DNA from: Chryseobacterium culicis
GTDB lineage: Bacteria > Bacteroidota > Bacteroidia > Flavobacteriales > Weeksellaceae
Reading direction: 5' to 3'
Assembly (NCBI RefSeq): GCF_900108365.1
Contig: NZ_FNWQ01000004.1
Location: 62,001-126,000, forward strand
DNA: 64,000 nt
Below the pieces are notes generated by a model. The model was given only the letters and a program-made list of their open reading frames with translations. It was not told the DNA's origin and did no database searches. Below, one piece after another: positions 28,096-37,777 of this stretch. The position numbers were made by a program, and so were the translations under genes. Position 1 is the first letter of the stretch, and each line of letters begins with the position of its first letter.

Positions 28096-29565
28096 ATGAA
28101 TAAAAATTATGTTTTTTCTCTGATTGGACTCTTCTTATTTGCCTTTTCAGGGGCTCAGAATTATAAAAAACCTTTGGTTTCTGCCATCAAGGAAGCAGAT
28201 CTCCGTACCGATATGTATCAGCTTGCTGCAGATCAGTTTTGGGGACGTGAAGCCGGAACGCTGGATGAATTGAAAGTTTCCATGTGGCTGGCCGACAAAG
28301 CCAAAGAAGCAGGAATGAAACCCGCGGGAGACAACGGAACTTTTTTCCAGTTTTTTGATATGTACAGACATCAGGTCATTCCTCAAAGCAGCCTAAAAAT
28401 TGGTGATACCAGCCTTAAGCTATGGAAAGATTTTCTGGTTGCGGAACCTGTAAATGCCGCTGTAGATGCTGAAATAGTATATGCCGGAAATGCAGAACCC
28501 GAAGACCTTGCCAAACTGAATATCAAAGGAAAAGTTCTTGCTGTAAATGCTTCTGACAAAAATATTTCAAAGGATATGACGCTTTTTGTAAGAAGATATC
28601 CGGGATTTGTAAGAAATAAATATTACAATAAAGCGGCTGAACTGGGGGCGAAAGCTCTTATTTTCATTACCGATGACATCTCTGAGCAAAGCTGGGTAGA
28701 AGTGCTGCCGCAAATGACAAGAGGAAGCTACGGTGTGGAAGGATTAAGAGAGAAAATTACCAATAATATTCCTGTTTTATGGATCAAAAGAGAGAATGCG
28801 GGCTGGGTAAAAAACAATCCCAAAGCTTCCCTGAACCTGATCACTGAAACATACAAATATCCATCCGTTAATATTATCGGGAAAATAGAAGGTACAGACC
28901 CTGTTCTTAAAAACGAATATGTTTTGCTGAGCGGGCATCAGGATCATGACGGTATCAGACATCCGGTAAAGAATGACACCATCTACAACGGTGCTGATGA
29001 CAATGCAAGTACCTGTGTTGCCATGCTGGCAATGGCCAGAGCTTATAAAAAACAGCCGGGAAAAAGAAGTATTTTATTTGTTTTTCATGGAGCTGAAGAA
29101 AGAGGATTACTGGGTTCAAGATGGCATGCTGCCCACCCTGTTGTTCCTAAAGAAAACATTGTGGCTGTTCTGAACGGTGATATGATCGGGAGAAATGACA
29201 ACAATGAAGCCGCTTTATTAGGAGGAAACGCTCCTCATAAAAATTCTGAAGAGCTTGTAAAAATGGCTGAAGATGCGAATAACGAAAGTACAAAATTCAA
29301 ATACCTGAAAGATTGGGATTCTCCAAGCCATGCAGAGTATTTCTACTTCAGAAGTGATCATCTTCCGTATGCTAAAATCGGAATTCCTGCGGTATTCTTC
29401 ACCAGTGTGCTGCATGACCAGTATCATACACCGCAGGATGAATCTGAAAACATCAATTATAAAAAGCTGTACAAAATGACTGAATGGATGTACAGAACAT
29501 CCTGGAAAGTAGCCAACGAAACTGAACGTCCGAAAGTAATTTCGAATTTTTCGCTTGAAAGATAG
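28096..29565 (+). CDS. M28-family metallopeptidase, secreted
   Basis: The 489-residue protein has a signal peptide ending SGAQ. It has a PA-type insertion (about residues 130-220) and an M28 di-zinc aminopeptidase domain. The visible metal ligands are the His in GHQDHDG, the Asp in GADDNAS, and the acidic pair in HGAEERG, with further ligands in NGDMIGR and SPSHAEYFYFRSDH. The family removes N-terminal residues from peptides outside the cytoplasm. The gene follows the small hypothetical gene by 8 bp and is followed by about 1 kb of repeats. Confidence 0.9.
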   Translation: MNKNYVFSLIGLFLFAFSGAQNYKKPLVSAIKEADLRTDMYQLAADQFWGREAGTLDELKVSMWLADKAKEAGMKPAGDNGTFFQFFDMYRHQVIPQSSLKIGDTSLKLWKDFLVAEPVNAAVDAEIVYAGNAEPEDLAKLNIKGKVLAVNASDKNISKDMTLFVRRYPGFVRNKYYNKAAELGAKALIFITDDISEQSWVEVLPQMTRGSYGVEGLREKITNNIPVLWIKRENAGWVKNNPKASLNLITETYKYPSVNIIGKIEGTDPVLKNEYVLLSGHQDHDGIRHPVKNDTIYNGADDNASTCVAMLAMARAYKKQPGKRSILFVFHGAEERGLLGSRWHAAHPVVPKENIVAVLNGDMIGRNDNNEAALLGGNAPHKNSEELVKMAEDANNESTKFKYLKDWDSPSHAEYFYFRSDHLPYAKIGIPAVFFTSVLHDQYHTPQDESENINYKKLYKMTEWMYRTSWKVANETERPKVISNFSLER

Positions 29566-29583
29566 TTATATGGGAAAAGAATT

Positions 29584-29716
29584 GAACCATTAAGATCAAT
29601 TCAGGGTTTAAGGAAATTTAAGATTCAAATTAATTTGAGTGAAGCAGCTTGCTTACTCAATATCGGACGATATTATTCTTCACTATTCTTAAAAACTTAA
29701 TCATCCTTAATGGTTC
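29584..29716. repeat. palindromic MITE-like repeat, copy A
   Basis: The 133-bp unit begins GAACCATTAAGAT and ends ATCCTTAATGGTTC, which are inverted copies of each other with one extra base. Internal halves are also imperfectly complementary, and AATATCG-GA-CGATATT lies in the middle. Copies B and C follow in the same gap. No coding capacity was recognised. Confidence 0.75.
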
Positions 29717-29942
29717 AAAAAATATTTTTAATTAATCATATTTCTTTTGTCTTGAAACAAAAGAATCAAAAATTCAAGACTTAGAAACTTCCGCTAAAAA
29801 TGAAATCTGTTCTCTAAAAACTCTAAACTCGTGCGGAAACACTCTATGTTTAGAATCACCTATTGACCCGCACTCAAACAGTAGAGTTTTTTTAACGTTC
29901 ACAGAATTCATTTTCTTAACGCTTCAGTTTCTTATGTCGTTT
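29717..29942. repeat. 226-bp direct repeat, copy 1
   Basis: The segment is repeated at an exact offset of 360 bp (30077-30302) without indels. Together with the adjacent right half of the palindromic unit, about 286 bp match with five substitutions by eye (29685, 29731, 29858-29859 and 29865). It contains a perfect hairpin, TTCTTTTGT (29742-29750) with ACAAAAGAA (29757-29765). It is not a recognisable gene. Confidence 0.8.
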
Positions 29943-29963
29943 TATATTATTGAAAACAATTTG

Positions 29964-30076
29964 GAACCGTAAGAAGAGTTGAGGATTTAAGACAAGTTAA
30001 GAAGCATTCTGCCTAATCAATATCGGACGATATTATTCTTCACTGTTCTTAAAAACTTAATCATCCTTAATGGTTC
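29964..30076. repeat. palindromic MITE-like repeat, copy B
   Basis: It begins GAACCGTAAG and ends CCTTAATGGTTC. The right half is nearly identical to copy A; the left half has diverged and is shorter (113 bp in total). Confidence 0.65.
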
Positions 30077-30302
30077 AAAAAATATTTTTACTTAATCATA
30101 TTTCTTTTGTCTTGAAACAAAAGAATCAAAAATTCAAGACTTAGAAACTTCCGCTAAAAATGAAATCTGTTCTCTAAAAACTCTAAACTCGTGCGGAAAC
30201 ACTCTATGTTTAGAATCAAATATTGTCCCGCACTCAAACAGTAGAGTTTTTTTAACGTTCACAGAATTCATTTTCTTAACGCTTCAGTTTCTTATGTCGT
30301 TT
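30077..30302. repeat. 226-bp direct repeat, copy 2
   Basis: This is the second copy of 29717-29942 at an offset of exactly 360 bp. It includes the same TTCTTTTGT/ACAAAAGAA hairpin. Confidence 0.8.
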
Positions 30303-30320
30303 GATTTATCAAAAAAACAA

Positions 30321-30347
30321 AAAAGCTTCACAGATTGTGAAGCTTTT
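30321..30347. terminator. bidirectional hairpin inside the repeat region
   Basis: AAAAGCTTCAC (30321-30331) and GTGAAGCTTTT (30337-30347) form a perfect 11-bp stem with an A-rich left and T-rich right flank. It lies between the peptidase gene and the convergent ilv operon and could terminate both. Confidence 0.65.
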
Positions 30348-30419
30348 CTCGTCATTGTGTTTTTAGAATCTGTCTTTAAATGCGAAATAATTTACTTTTG
30401 GATATGATTATGTGATTGG

Positions 30420-30550
30420 GAACCGTTAAGATCAATTCAGGATTTAAGGAAAGTGAAGATTCAACTCAGTTGAATGAAGCAGTTTGCTTAATCAATATCG
30501 GAAGATATCCTCCTTAACTATTTCTTAAAAACTTAATCATCTTACTGGTT
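30420..30550. repeat. palindromic MITE-like repeat, copy C (divergent)
   Basis: It starts GAACCGTTAAGATCAATTCAGG, like copy A, and ends CTTACTGGTT. It shares AATATCGGAAGATAT and CTTAAAAACTTAATCAT with the other copies. It ends 9 bp before the ilvA stop codon. Confidence 0.6.
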
Positions 30551-30558
30551 TAAAAATT

Positions 30559-31821
30559 TTAAATAAGTAAATTCATCAGTGAAGGATCATTGTTCAGGTA
30601 GTTGACAAAAAAATCGTATTGTTTCATTTTATCAATTAACGGAGTGAAATCTTTGTTTTGCTTCAGGGCAATTCCTACGACTGCAATTCCTTTTTCTTTC
30701 GAATTTTTTTGGGTGTATTCAAAGTAGGTAATATCATCATCAGGACCTAAAACATCCATTACAAAAGCTTTCAAAGCCCCCGGACGCTGTGGAAATCTAA
30801 CCAGGAAATAATGCTTTAATCCGGCATGAAGCAATGCCTTTTCCTTGATCTCTTCCATACGGGTAATGTCATTATTGCTCCCGCTAATGATACACACTAC
30901 GTTTTTCCCCTTTATCTCATCTCCGTACTTTTCCAATGCAGCTACAGAAAGGGCTCCTGCCGGTTCTACTACAATGGCATCTTTATTATAAAGAGACAGT
31001 ATGGTCTCGCATACAAGACCTTCATCTACCGTTGCCATATCATAAAGTATATTTTTACAACGGTCAAAAGTAAGATCTCCCACTTGCTGTACCGCTGCTC
31101 CATCTACGAAACGGCTTATCTTTTCCAGAAGAACGGGTTTCCCTTTTTCAAGGGCTTTTTTCATGCTTGCTGCTGCAGAAGGTTCTACACCGATAATCTT
31201 TGTCTGCGGAGACAAATGCTGAAATACAGTACAAACTCCTGCTGCCAGCCCCCCGCCGCCTATCGGAACAAAAAGATAATCAACCATTCCTTCTGCCTGC
31301 TCCAGAATCTCCAGTGCTGTGGTAGCCTGCCCTTCAATAATCGCCGGATCATCAAAAGGATGAATGAATACGCTGTTATGGTCTTTGCAAAACCTCAGCG
31401 CTGCATCTTTTGCCGCATCAAAAGTGTCTCCGAAAAGAATAACTTCTATGTATTCACCTCCGAACATTTTCACCTGTTCCAGCTTTTGTCCCGGGGTTGG
31501 TAAAGGCATAAAAATAGTACCTTTCACCTTCATTGTCTGACATGCAAAAGCAACGCCCTGTGCATGATTTCCGGCGCTGGCACAAACAACACCTTTTGAT
31601 AGTTCTTCTTCAGACATCGTTGCCATCTTGTTATAGGCTCCTCTTATTTTATAGGATCTAACCCTTTGAAGGTCTTCTCTTTTAAAACAGATATTTGCAT
31701 CGTAAATAGCTGAAAGATTATTATTGACAGCTAAAGGTGTTTTTACCACTACATTTTTTAATCGTTCCTCCGCTTTATAGACATGCTCTAAAACGGAGGA
31801 ACTTACTCCCTCTTTCATCAT
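30559..31821 (-). CDS. ilvA: threonine ammonia-lyase (biosynthetic threonine deaminase)
   Basis: The 420-residue PLP enzyme converts threonine to 2-oxobutanoate, the first step specific to isoleucine. The PLP lysine is K58 in SYKIRGAYNKM. The glycine loop GGGGLAAG binds the phosphate, and SGSNND lies near the end of the catalytic domain. The C-terminus (about residues 330-420) is a single ACT-like regulatory domain, shorter than the two-ACT form of E. coli IlvA. It is the last gene of the ilvE-D-B-N-C-A operon, 9 bp after ilvC. A repeat array lies downstream. Confidence 0.95.
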   Translation of the reverse strand: MMKEGVSSSVLEHVYKAEERLKNVVVKTPLAVNNNLSAIYDANICFKREDLQRVRSYKIRGAYNKMATMSEEELSKGVVCASAGNHAQGVAFACQTMKVKGTIFMPLPTPGQKLEQVKMFGGEYIEVILFGDTFDAAKDAALRFCKDHNSVFIHPFDDPAIIEGQATTALEILEQAEGMVDYLFVPIGGGGLAAGVCTVFQHLSPQTKIIGVEPSAAASMKKALEKGKPVLLEKISRFVDGAAVQQVGDLTFDRCKNILYDMATVDEGLVCETILSLYNKDAIVVEPAGALSVAALEKYGDEIKGKNVVCIISGSNNDITRMEEIKEKALLHAGLKHYFLVRFPQRPGALKAFVMDVLGPDDDITYFEYTQKNSKEKGIAVVGIALKQNKDFTPLIDKMKQYDFFVNYLNNDPSLMNLLI

Positions 31822-31830
31822 CTGTACGGA

Positions 31831-32877
31831 TTAATTGTTTTCGGGTCTCAGGCTTCGTACCGTCTTACCCGCTTTCCACATTTCGCTTTCTCTCAGTTCA
31901 GTAAGTTCAGCTTCTAATTTTTCACGATAATCCGGTTTGCTGTTACTGTCAATTGAGCGTTGGGCTTCATTTCCCTTCGCTACGTTGTCATACAATTCTT
32001 CAAACAAAGGCGAAGTAGCATCTCTGAAACGTTTCCACCAGTCTAAAGCTCCCCTCTGAGCGGTTGTGCTGCAGTTGGCATACATCCAGTCCATTCCGTT
32101 TTCTGCCACTAAAGGCATTAACGACTGTGTCAGCTCTTCTACGGTTTCATTAAAAGCTTCGGAAGGGCTGTGGCCATTTTTTCTCAATACATCATACTGA
32201 GCGGCAAATATTCCCTGCACGGCTCCCATCAATGTTCCACGCTCTCCGGCAAGATCGCTGTATACTTCTTTTTTAAAATCAGTTTCAAAAAGATACCCGC
32301 TTCCAATTGCGATACCTAATGCGGTTACTCTTTCTCTGGCTTTTCCGGTAGCATCCTGATATACGGCAAAACTGCTGTTCAGACCTCTGTCCTGCAAAAA
32401 CATTCTTCTCAATGAAGTTCCAGAACCTTTGGGTGCCACTAAAAACACATCTACATCAGCTGGAGGAACAATTCCTGTACGTTCGCTGAACGTGATTCCA
32501 AAACCGTGAGAAAAATATAACGCTTTCCCCGGGGTAAGATGCTGTTTTACTTTTGGCCAATATTCGATCTGTGCGGCATCACTCAAAAGATAGCAGATGA
32601 TTGTTCCTTTTTCTAATGCTTCTTCAATTTCAAATAAAGTTTCTCCCGGTACAAATCCGTCTGCTACTGCTTTATCCCATGATTTGGAGTTTTTTCTCTG
32701 TCCTACAATCACATTGATTCCGTTATCTTTCTGGTTCAAAGCCTGACCGGGTCCCTGTACTCCATATCCAATTACTGCTACCACTTCGTTTTTTAATACT
32801 TGCTGAGCTTTTTCCAACGGAAATTCTTCTCTTGTAACTACGTTCTCCTCTACTCCTCCAAAATTCAATTTTGCCAT
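31831..32877 (-). CDS. ilvC: ketol-acid reductoisomerase
   Basis: The 348-residue enzyme performs the isomerisation and NADPH-dependent reduction of acetolactate or acetohydroxybutyrate, the second common step to Val, Ile and Leu. The Rossmann motif GYGVQGPGQ is near residue 37-45. Mg-binding acidic residues lie in DLAGERGTLMGAVQG. GQRKNSKSWDKA and the overall sequence resemble the eukaryote-like KARI group, not the enterobacterial long form. It starts 44 nt after ilvN. Confidence 0.95.
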   Translation of the reverse strand: MAKLNFGGVEENVVTREEFPLEKAQQVLKNEVVAVIGYGVQGPGQALNQKDNGINVIVGQRKNSKSWDKAVADGFVPGETLFEIEEALEKGTIICYLLSDAAQIEYWPKVKQHLTPGKALYFSHGFGITFSERTGIVPPADVDVFLVAPKGSGTSLRRMFLQDRGLNSSFAVYQDATGKARERVTALGIAIGSGYLFETDFKKEVYSDLAGERGTLMGAVQGIFAAQYDVLRKNGHSPSEAFNETVEELTQSLMPLVAENGMDWMYANCSTTAQRGALDWWKRFRDATSPLFEELYDNVAKGNEAQRSIDSNSKPDYREKLEAELTELRESEMWKAGKTVRSLRPENN

Positions 32878-32921
32878 TTTTGTTGATTTTATTTATTGTT
32901 GATTGTGATTTAATTGATATG

Positions 32922-33203
32922 TTAACTTGCATATTCTACTGCACTCAGGTATGGATTTCTGTGATAATGTACTTCGAGAACGTCTACCTGCTTTTCCATT
33001 TGTCTGCTGATCTTCTGAACAGAATCTTCCGTTTCTCTGATTACAATGACAAACTTTTTTACTTTTTCTATTTCTGAGGGACCTACATTAAAAGTTACCA
33101 TAGAAACTCTTCTTCTCGAAAATATAGCATTGATGCGGCTGATCAATCCTAAATAATCTTCTGTGTACGCCGTAATGGTGTATTCTTTATGATCTGTTTT
33201 CAT
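32922..33203 (-). CDS. ilvN: acetolactate synthase small (regulatory) subunit
   Basis: This 93-residue protein consists of one ACT domain (EYTITAYTEDYLGLISRINAIFSRR, then VSMVTFNVGPSE) and a short tail. It senses branched-chain amino acids and activates and inhibits the catalytic subunit. It is about the size of E. coli IlvN and lacks the C-terminal domain of the longer (about 160-190 residue) small subunits. It starts 10 nt after the ilvB stop codon. Confidence 0.9.
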   Translation of the reverse strand: MKTDHKEYTITAYTEDYLGLISRINAIFSRRRVSMVTFNVGPSEIEKVKKFVIVIRETEDSVQKISRQMEKQVDVLEVHYHRNPYLSAVEYAS

Positions 33204-33213
33204 CTATTTATTT

Positions 33214-34938
33214 TTAAACTTTATTATTTAATACAATTTCCGAAACACTTTTTCCCTGGGGAATCATCGGAAATACGTTGTGTTCTTTTCCTGTCATCAC
33301 TTCAAGGAGGAAAGATCCTTTGTGATCAAGCATTTCACGGAGTGCCCATTTAAGGTCTTCCCTGTCAGATACTTTCTTTCCTGAAATGCTGTATCCCTTT
33401 GCTACCTGAACAAAATCAGGACTTTGGATATCTACTGAAGAATATCTTTCTTCATGAAACAGTTCCTGCCACTGTCTTACCATTCCCAGATAGCAATTAT
33501 TCAGTATTAAAATCTTGACCTCGGGGTGGTACTGCATAATGGTTCCCAGCTCCTGAATATTCATCTGCGCTCCGCCATCACCCATCACCGCAATAACAGG
33601 ACGGTTGGTCTCTGCATACGATGCTCCTATGGCAGCGGGAAGACAGAATCCCATTGTTCCGAGTCCACCGCTGGTAACATTGGTTCTGGAATGTTTGAAA
33701 TGAGAGTATCGGCATGTTGCCATCTGGTGCTGTCCCACATCGGTTACAATCACCGCCTCACCTTTTGTCAATTCATTGAGGTAACGGATCACTTCTCCCA
33801 TTGTAATTTCTCCTTCTTCCGGGTAAAGCTCTGTATGGATCAGATTGATACTTTCAATTTCATGACATTTTTTAAACCTTTCATGCCAGTTATGATGTTC
33901 TCTTTTTGTAATTCTTTCTGTAATAAGAGGAAGTGTTTGTTTGCAGTTTCCCAGAACCGGAACATCCACTTTTACATTTTTATTAATCTCTGCGTTATCA
34001 ATATCTAGATGAATAATTCTGGCTTGTTTTGCGTATTGATCCAGCCTTCCGGTCACACGGTCATCGAATCTCATTCCGACAGCGATTAAAACATCACATT
34101 CGTTGGTTAAGATATTCGGGCCATAATTTCCGTGCATTCCTACCATTCCCACAGCTTGTGGGTGGTTAGTAGGGATAGCACTCATTCCTAAAACCGTCCA
34201 TGCTACCGGAATCCCTGATTTTTCTGCAAACTGTAAAAATTCTTTTTCAGCTTTTCCCAGCATAATCCCCTGTCCTGCAATAATGAATGGTTTTTCTGCA
34301 TTATTGATAAGCGCTGCAGCCTTTTCAATATTTTGCATACTGGGATCCGGATTCGGTTTATAACTTCTCAATGAATGACATTTTGAATACCCTTTGTAAG
34401 CAACAGACTGCAATTGAGCATTTTTGGTCACATCAATCAGTACCGGACCGGGCCTTCCAGATTTTGCGATATAGAAAGCTTTTGCCAATACTTCCGGAAG
34501 CTCATTGGCATCGGTCACCTGATAATTCCATTTGGTAACGGGGCTGGTGACGTTCATTACATCAATTTCCTGAAAGGCATCGGTTCCCAGAAGGTGTTCA
34601 AAAACCTGCCCTGTAATGCAAACCAAAGGAGTATTGTCCAATAGCGCATCTGCAAGCCCTGTCACAAGATTGGTCGCTCCGGGTCCGCTGGTAGCAAGAA
34701 CAACCCCAACTTCTCCTGAGACTCTTGCCAGCCCCTGTGCGGCATGTACCGCTGCCTGCTCATGGCGAACGAGGATATGTTTCAGGTTCTCTTTATAGTC
34801 GTAAAGGGCATCATAAATAGGGATAATAGCACCTCCCGGATATCCGAAAACGGTTTTCACTCCTTCCTGAAGAAAAGCTTCAAGAATGATCCGGCTTCCG
34901 CTCAGTTGTATTTCTGTTGATATATTCAGGTTTTCCAT
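33214..34938 (-). CDS. ilvB: acetolactate synthase large subunit
   Basis: The 574-residue ThDP enzyme condenses pyruvate with pyruvate or 2-oxobutanoate, the first common step of Val/Leu and Ile synthesis. The ThDP-activating Glu60 lies in VRHEQAAVHAAQG. The FAD-binding middle domain follows, and the ThDP/Mg motif GDGGAQMNIQEL to NNCYLGMVRQWQ is in the C-terminal domain. Length is normal. It is 5 nt after ilvD and 10 nt before ilvN, so it is translated within the operon. Confidence 0.96.
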   Translation of the reverse strand: MENLNISTEIQLSGSRIILEAFLQEGVKTVFGYPGGAIIPIYDALYDYKENLKHILVRHEQAAVHAAQGLARVSGEVGVVLATSGPGATNLVTGLADALLDNTPLVCITGQVFEHLLGTDAFQEIDVMNVTSPVTKWNYQVTDANELPEVLAKAFYIAKSGRPGPVLIDVTKNAQLQSVAYKGYSKCHSLRSYKPNPDPSMQNIEKAAALINNAEKPFIIAGQGIMLGKAEKEFLQFAEKSGIPVAWTVLGMSAIPTNHPQAVGMVGMHGNYGPNILTNECDVLIAVGMRFDDRVTGRLDQYAKQARIIHLDIDNAEINKNVKVDVPVLGNCKQTLPLITERITKREHHNWHERFKKCHEIESINLIHTELYPEEGEITMGEVIRYLNELTKGEAVIVTDVGQHQMATCRYSHFKHSRTNVTSGGLGTMGFCLPAAIGASYAETNRPVIAVMGDGGAQMNIQELGTIMQYHPEVKILILNNCYLGMVRQWQELFHEERYSSVDIQSPDFVQVAKGYSISGKKVSDREDLKWALREMLDHKGSFLLEVMTGKEHNVFPMIPQGKSVSEIVLNNKV

Positions 34939-34943
34939 ATTTT

Positions 34944-36626
34944 TTATTGAGTGATTTCGTCTGTTACACAGCCTTCTGCCGCTGATGATACTGTAAGTGC
35001 ATATTTATAAAGCAATCCTTTCTGTACTTTAAGAGGCGGTTTTTGCCATCCTTTCTTTCTTCTTTCTATTTCTTCTTCTGAAACTTTGAGCTGTATGGTG
35101 TTGTTTACAGCGTCAATTTCAATCAGGTCATCATTGTTTACAAAAGCGATAAGACCCCCTTCATGGGCTTCCGGTGTGATGTGTCCTACTACAAAGCCAT
35201 GGGTTCCTCCGCTGAATCTTCCGTCTGTAATCAGGGCTACACTGCTTCCCAGGCCTGCTCCAATCAGTGCGCTGGTAGGTTTCAGCATTTCCGGCATTCC
35301 GGGAGCTCCTTTCGGTCCTTCATGACGGATGACAATGACATCGCCATGCTGTACGGTTCCATCCTGAATTCCTCTGATCAGATTTTTTTCGCCGTCAAAT
35401 ACACGGGCTTTTCCCACAAAACGTTCACCTTCTTTTCCTGTGATCTTGGCTACACTTCCTTTTTCGGCAAGATTTCCGTATAATATTCTCAGATGTCCAG
35501 TCTCTTTTACAGGTTCTGCTAATGGTTTAATAATTTTTTGAGTATTAAAATCCAGATCGGGGACATTTTCTAAATTCTCAGCTAATGTTTTTCCTGTTAC
35601 CGTTAGACAATCGCCGTGTAATAATCCCTGGTTTAAAAGGTATTTCATTACAGATGGTATTCCTCCGTGTTCATAAAGGTCCTGCATCAGGTATTTTCCG
35701 CTGGGTTTCAGGTCTGCAAGTACCGGCGTTTTATCACTCATCATCTGGAAATCATCCTGAGTAAGCGGCACTCCTACGCTTTTTGCCATGGCTATAAAAT
35801 GTAAAACCGCATTGGTACTTCCTCCGAGAATAACAATCATACGAAGTGCGTTCTCGAAAGCTTTGCGGGTCATAATATCCGAAGGTTTAATATCTTTTTC
35901 CAGTAATACTTTCAGGTATTTTCCTGCTTCAAGGCATTCTTCCTGTTTTTCTTTGCTTAATGCCGGATTGGAAGAGGAGTACGGAAGGCTCATTCCTAAA
36001 GCCTCTATAGCGGAAGCCATTGTATTGGCCGTATACATTCCGCCGCATGCACCTGCTCCTGGGCAGGAATTTTTTACCACACCATCAAAATCTTCTTCAG
36101 TAATTTCTCCTGCAATCTTTTTACCTAATGCTTCAAAGGCCGAAACGATATTAAGCTGTTCTCCTTTGTAGCAGCCGGGAGCAATGGTTCCTCCGTACAC
36201 CATGATGGACGGCCTGTTGAGTCTTCCCATGGCGATGATGGTTCCAGGCATATTTTTGTCGCAGCCGGGTAAAGCAATCAGACCATCATAGTACTGTGCT
36301 CCACAAATGGCTTCTATACTGTCTGCAATCACATCACGGCTTACCAGAGAATAGCGCATTCCATCTGTTCCGTTGCTCATTCCGTCACTTACTCCAATGG
36401 TGTTAAAGATCAATCCGGCTAATCCATGATTCCATGTTCCTTTTTTTACCACCTGAGCCAGATCATTCAAATGCATATTGCAGGTGTTTCCGTCATAACC
36501 CATACTGGCAATTCCGACCTGAGCCTTGTGCATATCTTCTTCTGTAAATCCTATCCCGTACAACATCGCTTTGGCTGCGGGCTGTTCACTGTTCTGCGTG
36601 AATGTTTTTGAATATTTATTTAACAT
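34944..36626 (-). CDS. ilvD: dihydroxy-acid dehydratase
   Basis: The 560-residue Fe-S enzyme dehydrates 2,3-dihydroxy acids to 2-oxo acids, the third common step. Cluster-binding cysteines appear in GCDKNMPG and [16 protein letters not shown], and the substrate region is [11 protein letters not shown]. The gene is separated from ilvE by 180 bp. That gap contains a possible own promoter on the minus strand, TAGTTTTG at 36698-36691. Transcription from the attenuated ilv leader could also reach it. Confidence 0.96.
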   Translation of the reverse strand: MLNKYSKTFTQNSEQPAAKAMLYGIGFTEEDMHKAQVGIASMGYDGNTCNMHLNDLAQVVKKGTWNHGLAGLIFNTIGVSDGMSNGTDGMRYSLVSRDVIADSIEAICGAQYYDGLIALPGCDKNMPGTIIAMGRLNRPSIMVYGGTIAPGCYKGEQLNIVSAFEALGKKIAGEITEEDFDGVVKNSCPGAGACGGMYTANTMASAIEALGMSLPYSSSNPALSKEKQEECLEAGKYLKVLLEKDIKPSDIMTRKAFENALRMIVILGGSTNAVLHFIAMAKSVGVPLTQDDFQMMSDKTPVLADLKPSGKYLMQDLYEHGGIPSVMKYLLNQGLLHGDCLTVTGKTLAENLENVPDLDFNTQKIIKPLAEPVKETGHLRILYGNLAEKGSVAKITGKEGERFVGKARVFDGEKNLIRGIQDGTVQHGDVIVIRHEGPKGAPGMPEMLKPTSALIGAGLGSSVALITDGRFSGGTHGFVVGHITPEAHEGGLIAFVNNDDLIEIDAVNNTIQLKVSEEEIERRKKGWQKPPLKVQKGLLYKYALTVSSAAEGCVTDEITQ

Positions 36627-36806
36627 ATTTTTCCTGCATTTTCTGTTCTTTTCCTCGTCTTAAAATGAAGTTCTTTACTAAATTCCGATCCAAAACTACA
36701 TTTTGTAATATTCTTTTTATTTCCGGTTTTTCTAAAAACTACAATATTCAACTGTTCATGAAATACATGTATTTATTTAGTTATCAAATATTTAAATCTT
36801 AAAAAT

Positions 36807-37679
36807 TTACAATGACAGAACTCTTACCAATTTCAAATAGGCCTGCTGTACTCTTCCGCTAGCGGTCTCTTCCCAGTTTCCTGTAAATGGAACATCATCA
36901 AGAGAATCCAGGGCAACAATTTCGGCTGCTGTACCACAAAAAAAACCCGCATCTGCTCCACGCATTTCTTCCGGTTTAAAAAAGGTTTCTTTCACTGGAA
37001 TATCAAGCTTTTCGCAGATTTCAAAAACGGTCTGCCTTGTGATTCCCGGCAGAATACTACCTTTCGCCGGCGTATATAAACCCCCATCTTTTTCATAAAA
37101 AACATTGGCACCTGAACTTTCGGCTACATTTCCGTTTTCATCCAGAACCAGTGCCTCATCATACCCTTTATCTTTGGCATCCTGGCAGGCTAAGATGGAG
37201 TTTACATAATGCCCTCCTACCTTGGCTTCAACTTTAAAGGCTTTAGGATTAGGGCGTTGAAAAGGAGAAGTCATAATTTTCATTTTATCTGCCAGATATC
37301 CGTTATTCCATTCCCAGGCAAGAAGTGACAGGTAAGATTTTTGTCCTTTTGAAAGTGACATATTGGGTGAACACGTAACCAGCGGACGGATATAAGCATC
37401 TGTGAAACCGTTACGTTCCAGAAGTTCATAGGTGAGATCTGTAAGCTGCTCTACAGAATAATCAAAGGGAATGTGCATGAGTTCTGCTGATCTTTTCAGC
37501 CTCTCATAGTGTTCTTTTGCTTTGAAGACCTTGGTTCCCTGATCTGTGCTGTAGGATTTAATTCCTTCAAAAACAGAGTATCCATAGTGAAGTGATTGCC
37601 CATAAAGATCGGTTCCGGCATCTTTCGCTTTCATAAATTTTCCGTCAAAGTAGATGGTCGTGTCGTCGTTGTAATACAT
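36807..37679 (-). CDS. ilvE: branched-chain amino-acid aminotransferase
   Basis: The 290-residue fold-type IV PLP enzyme makes the final transamination to Val, Ile and Leu. SVFEGIKSY (near residue 35), KVGGHYVNSILACQDAKDKGYDEALVLDENG (with the PLP lysine at its start, in outline) and SSGANVFY are typical. It is the first structural gene of the operon and begins 33 nt after the terminator of the second attenuator. Putting ilvE first and ilvA last means the whole pathway comes under the leader. Confidence 0.95.
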   Translation of the reverse strand: MYYNDDTTIYFDGKFMKAKDAGTDLYGQSLHYGYSVFEGIKSYSTDQGTKVFKAKEHYERLKRSAELMHIPFDYSVEQLTDLTYELLERNGFTDAYIRPLVTCSPNMSLSKGQKSYLSLLAWEWNNGYLADKMKIMTSPFQRPNPKAFKVEAKVGGHYVNSILACQDAKDKGYDEALVLDENGNVAESSGANVFYEKDGGLYTPAKGSILPGITRQTVFEICEKLDIPVKETFFKPEEMRGADAGFFCGTAAEIVALDSLDDVPFTGNWEETASGRVQQAYLKLVRVLSL

Positions 37680-37712
37680 GTTATAAGGTTTAAAAAAAAA
37701 TTAAATGGGAAT

Positions 37713-37743
37713 AAAAAAAGCCCTCTCACGTTGTGAGAGGGCT
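37713..37743 (-). terminator. ilv attenuator 2: intrinsic terminator
   Basis: On the minus strand AGCCCTCTCAC (37743-37733), loop AAC and GTGAGAGGGCT (37729-37719) form a perfect 11-bp stem that runs into seven T. It lies between leader peptide 2 and ilvE. Its left arm can also pair with GTGAGAAGG (37777-37769) at the end of leader peptide 2, the competing antiterminator. Confidence 0.9.
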
Positions 37744-37768
37744 CAATATATGTACGGTCATACACTTT

Positions 37769-37777
37769 CCTTCTCAC
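37769..37777 (-). promoter_or_regulatory. ilv attenuator 2: antiterminator segment
   Basis: GTGAGAAGG contains the stop codon (TGA) of leader peptide 2. It can pair with CCTCTCAC (37740-37733), the left arm of terminator 2, apart from one internal mismatch. A ribosome finishing the peptide would cover this segment and allow termination; a ribosome stalled upstream would leave it free. Confidence 0.75.

Noticed and set aside
29717..30302. Degenerate insertion sequence with transposase
   Set aside because: No transposase-like frame was found in either copy; it is described as a non-coding repeat.
30826..31503. 225-codon plus-strand frame inside ilvA
   Set aside because: It is antisense to a clear ilvA and shows no family features.
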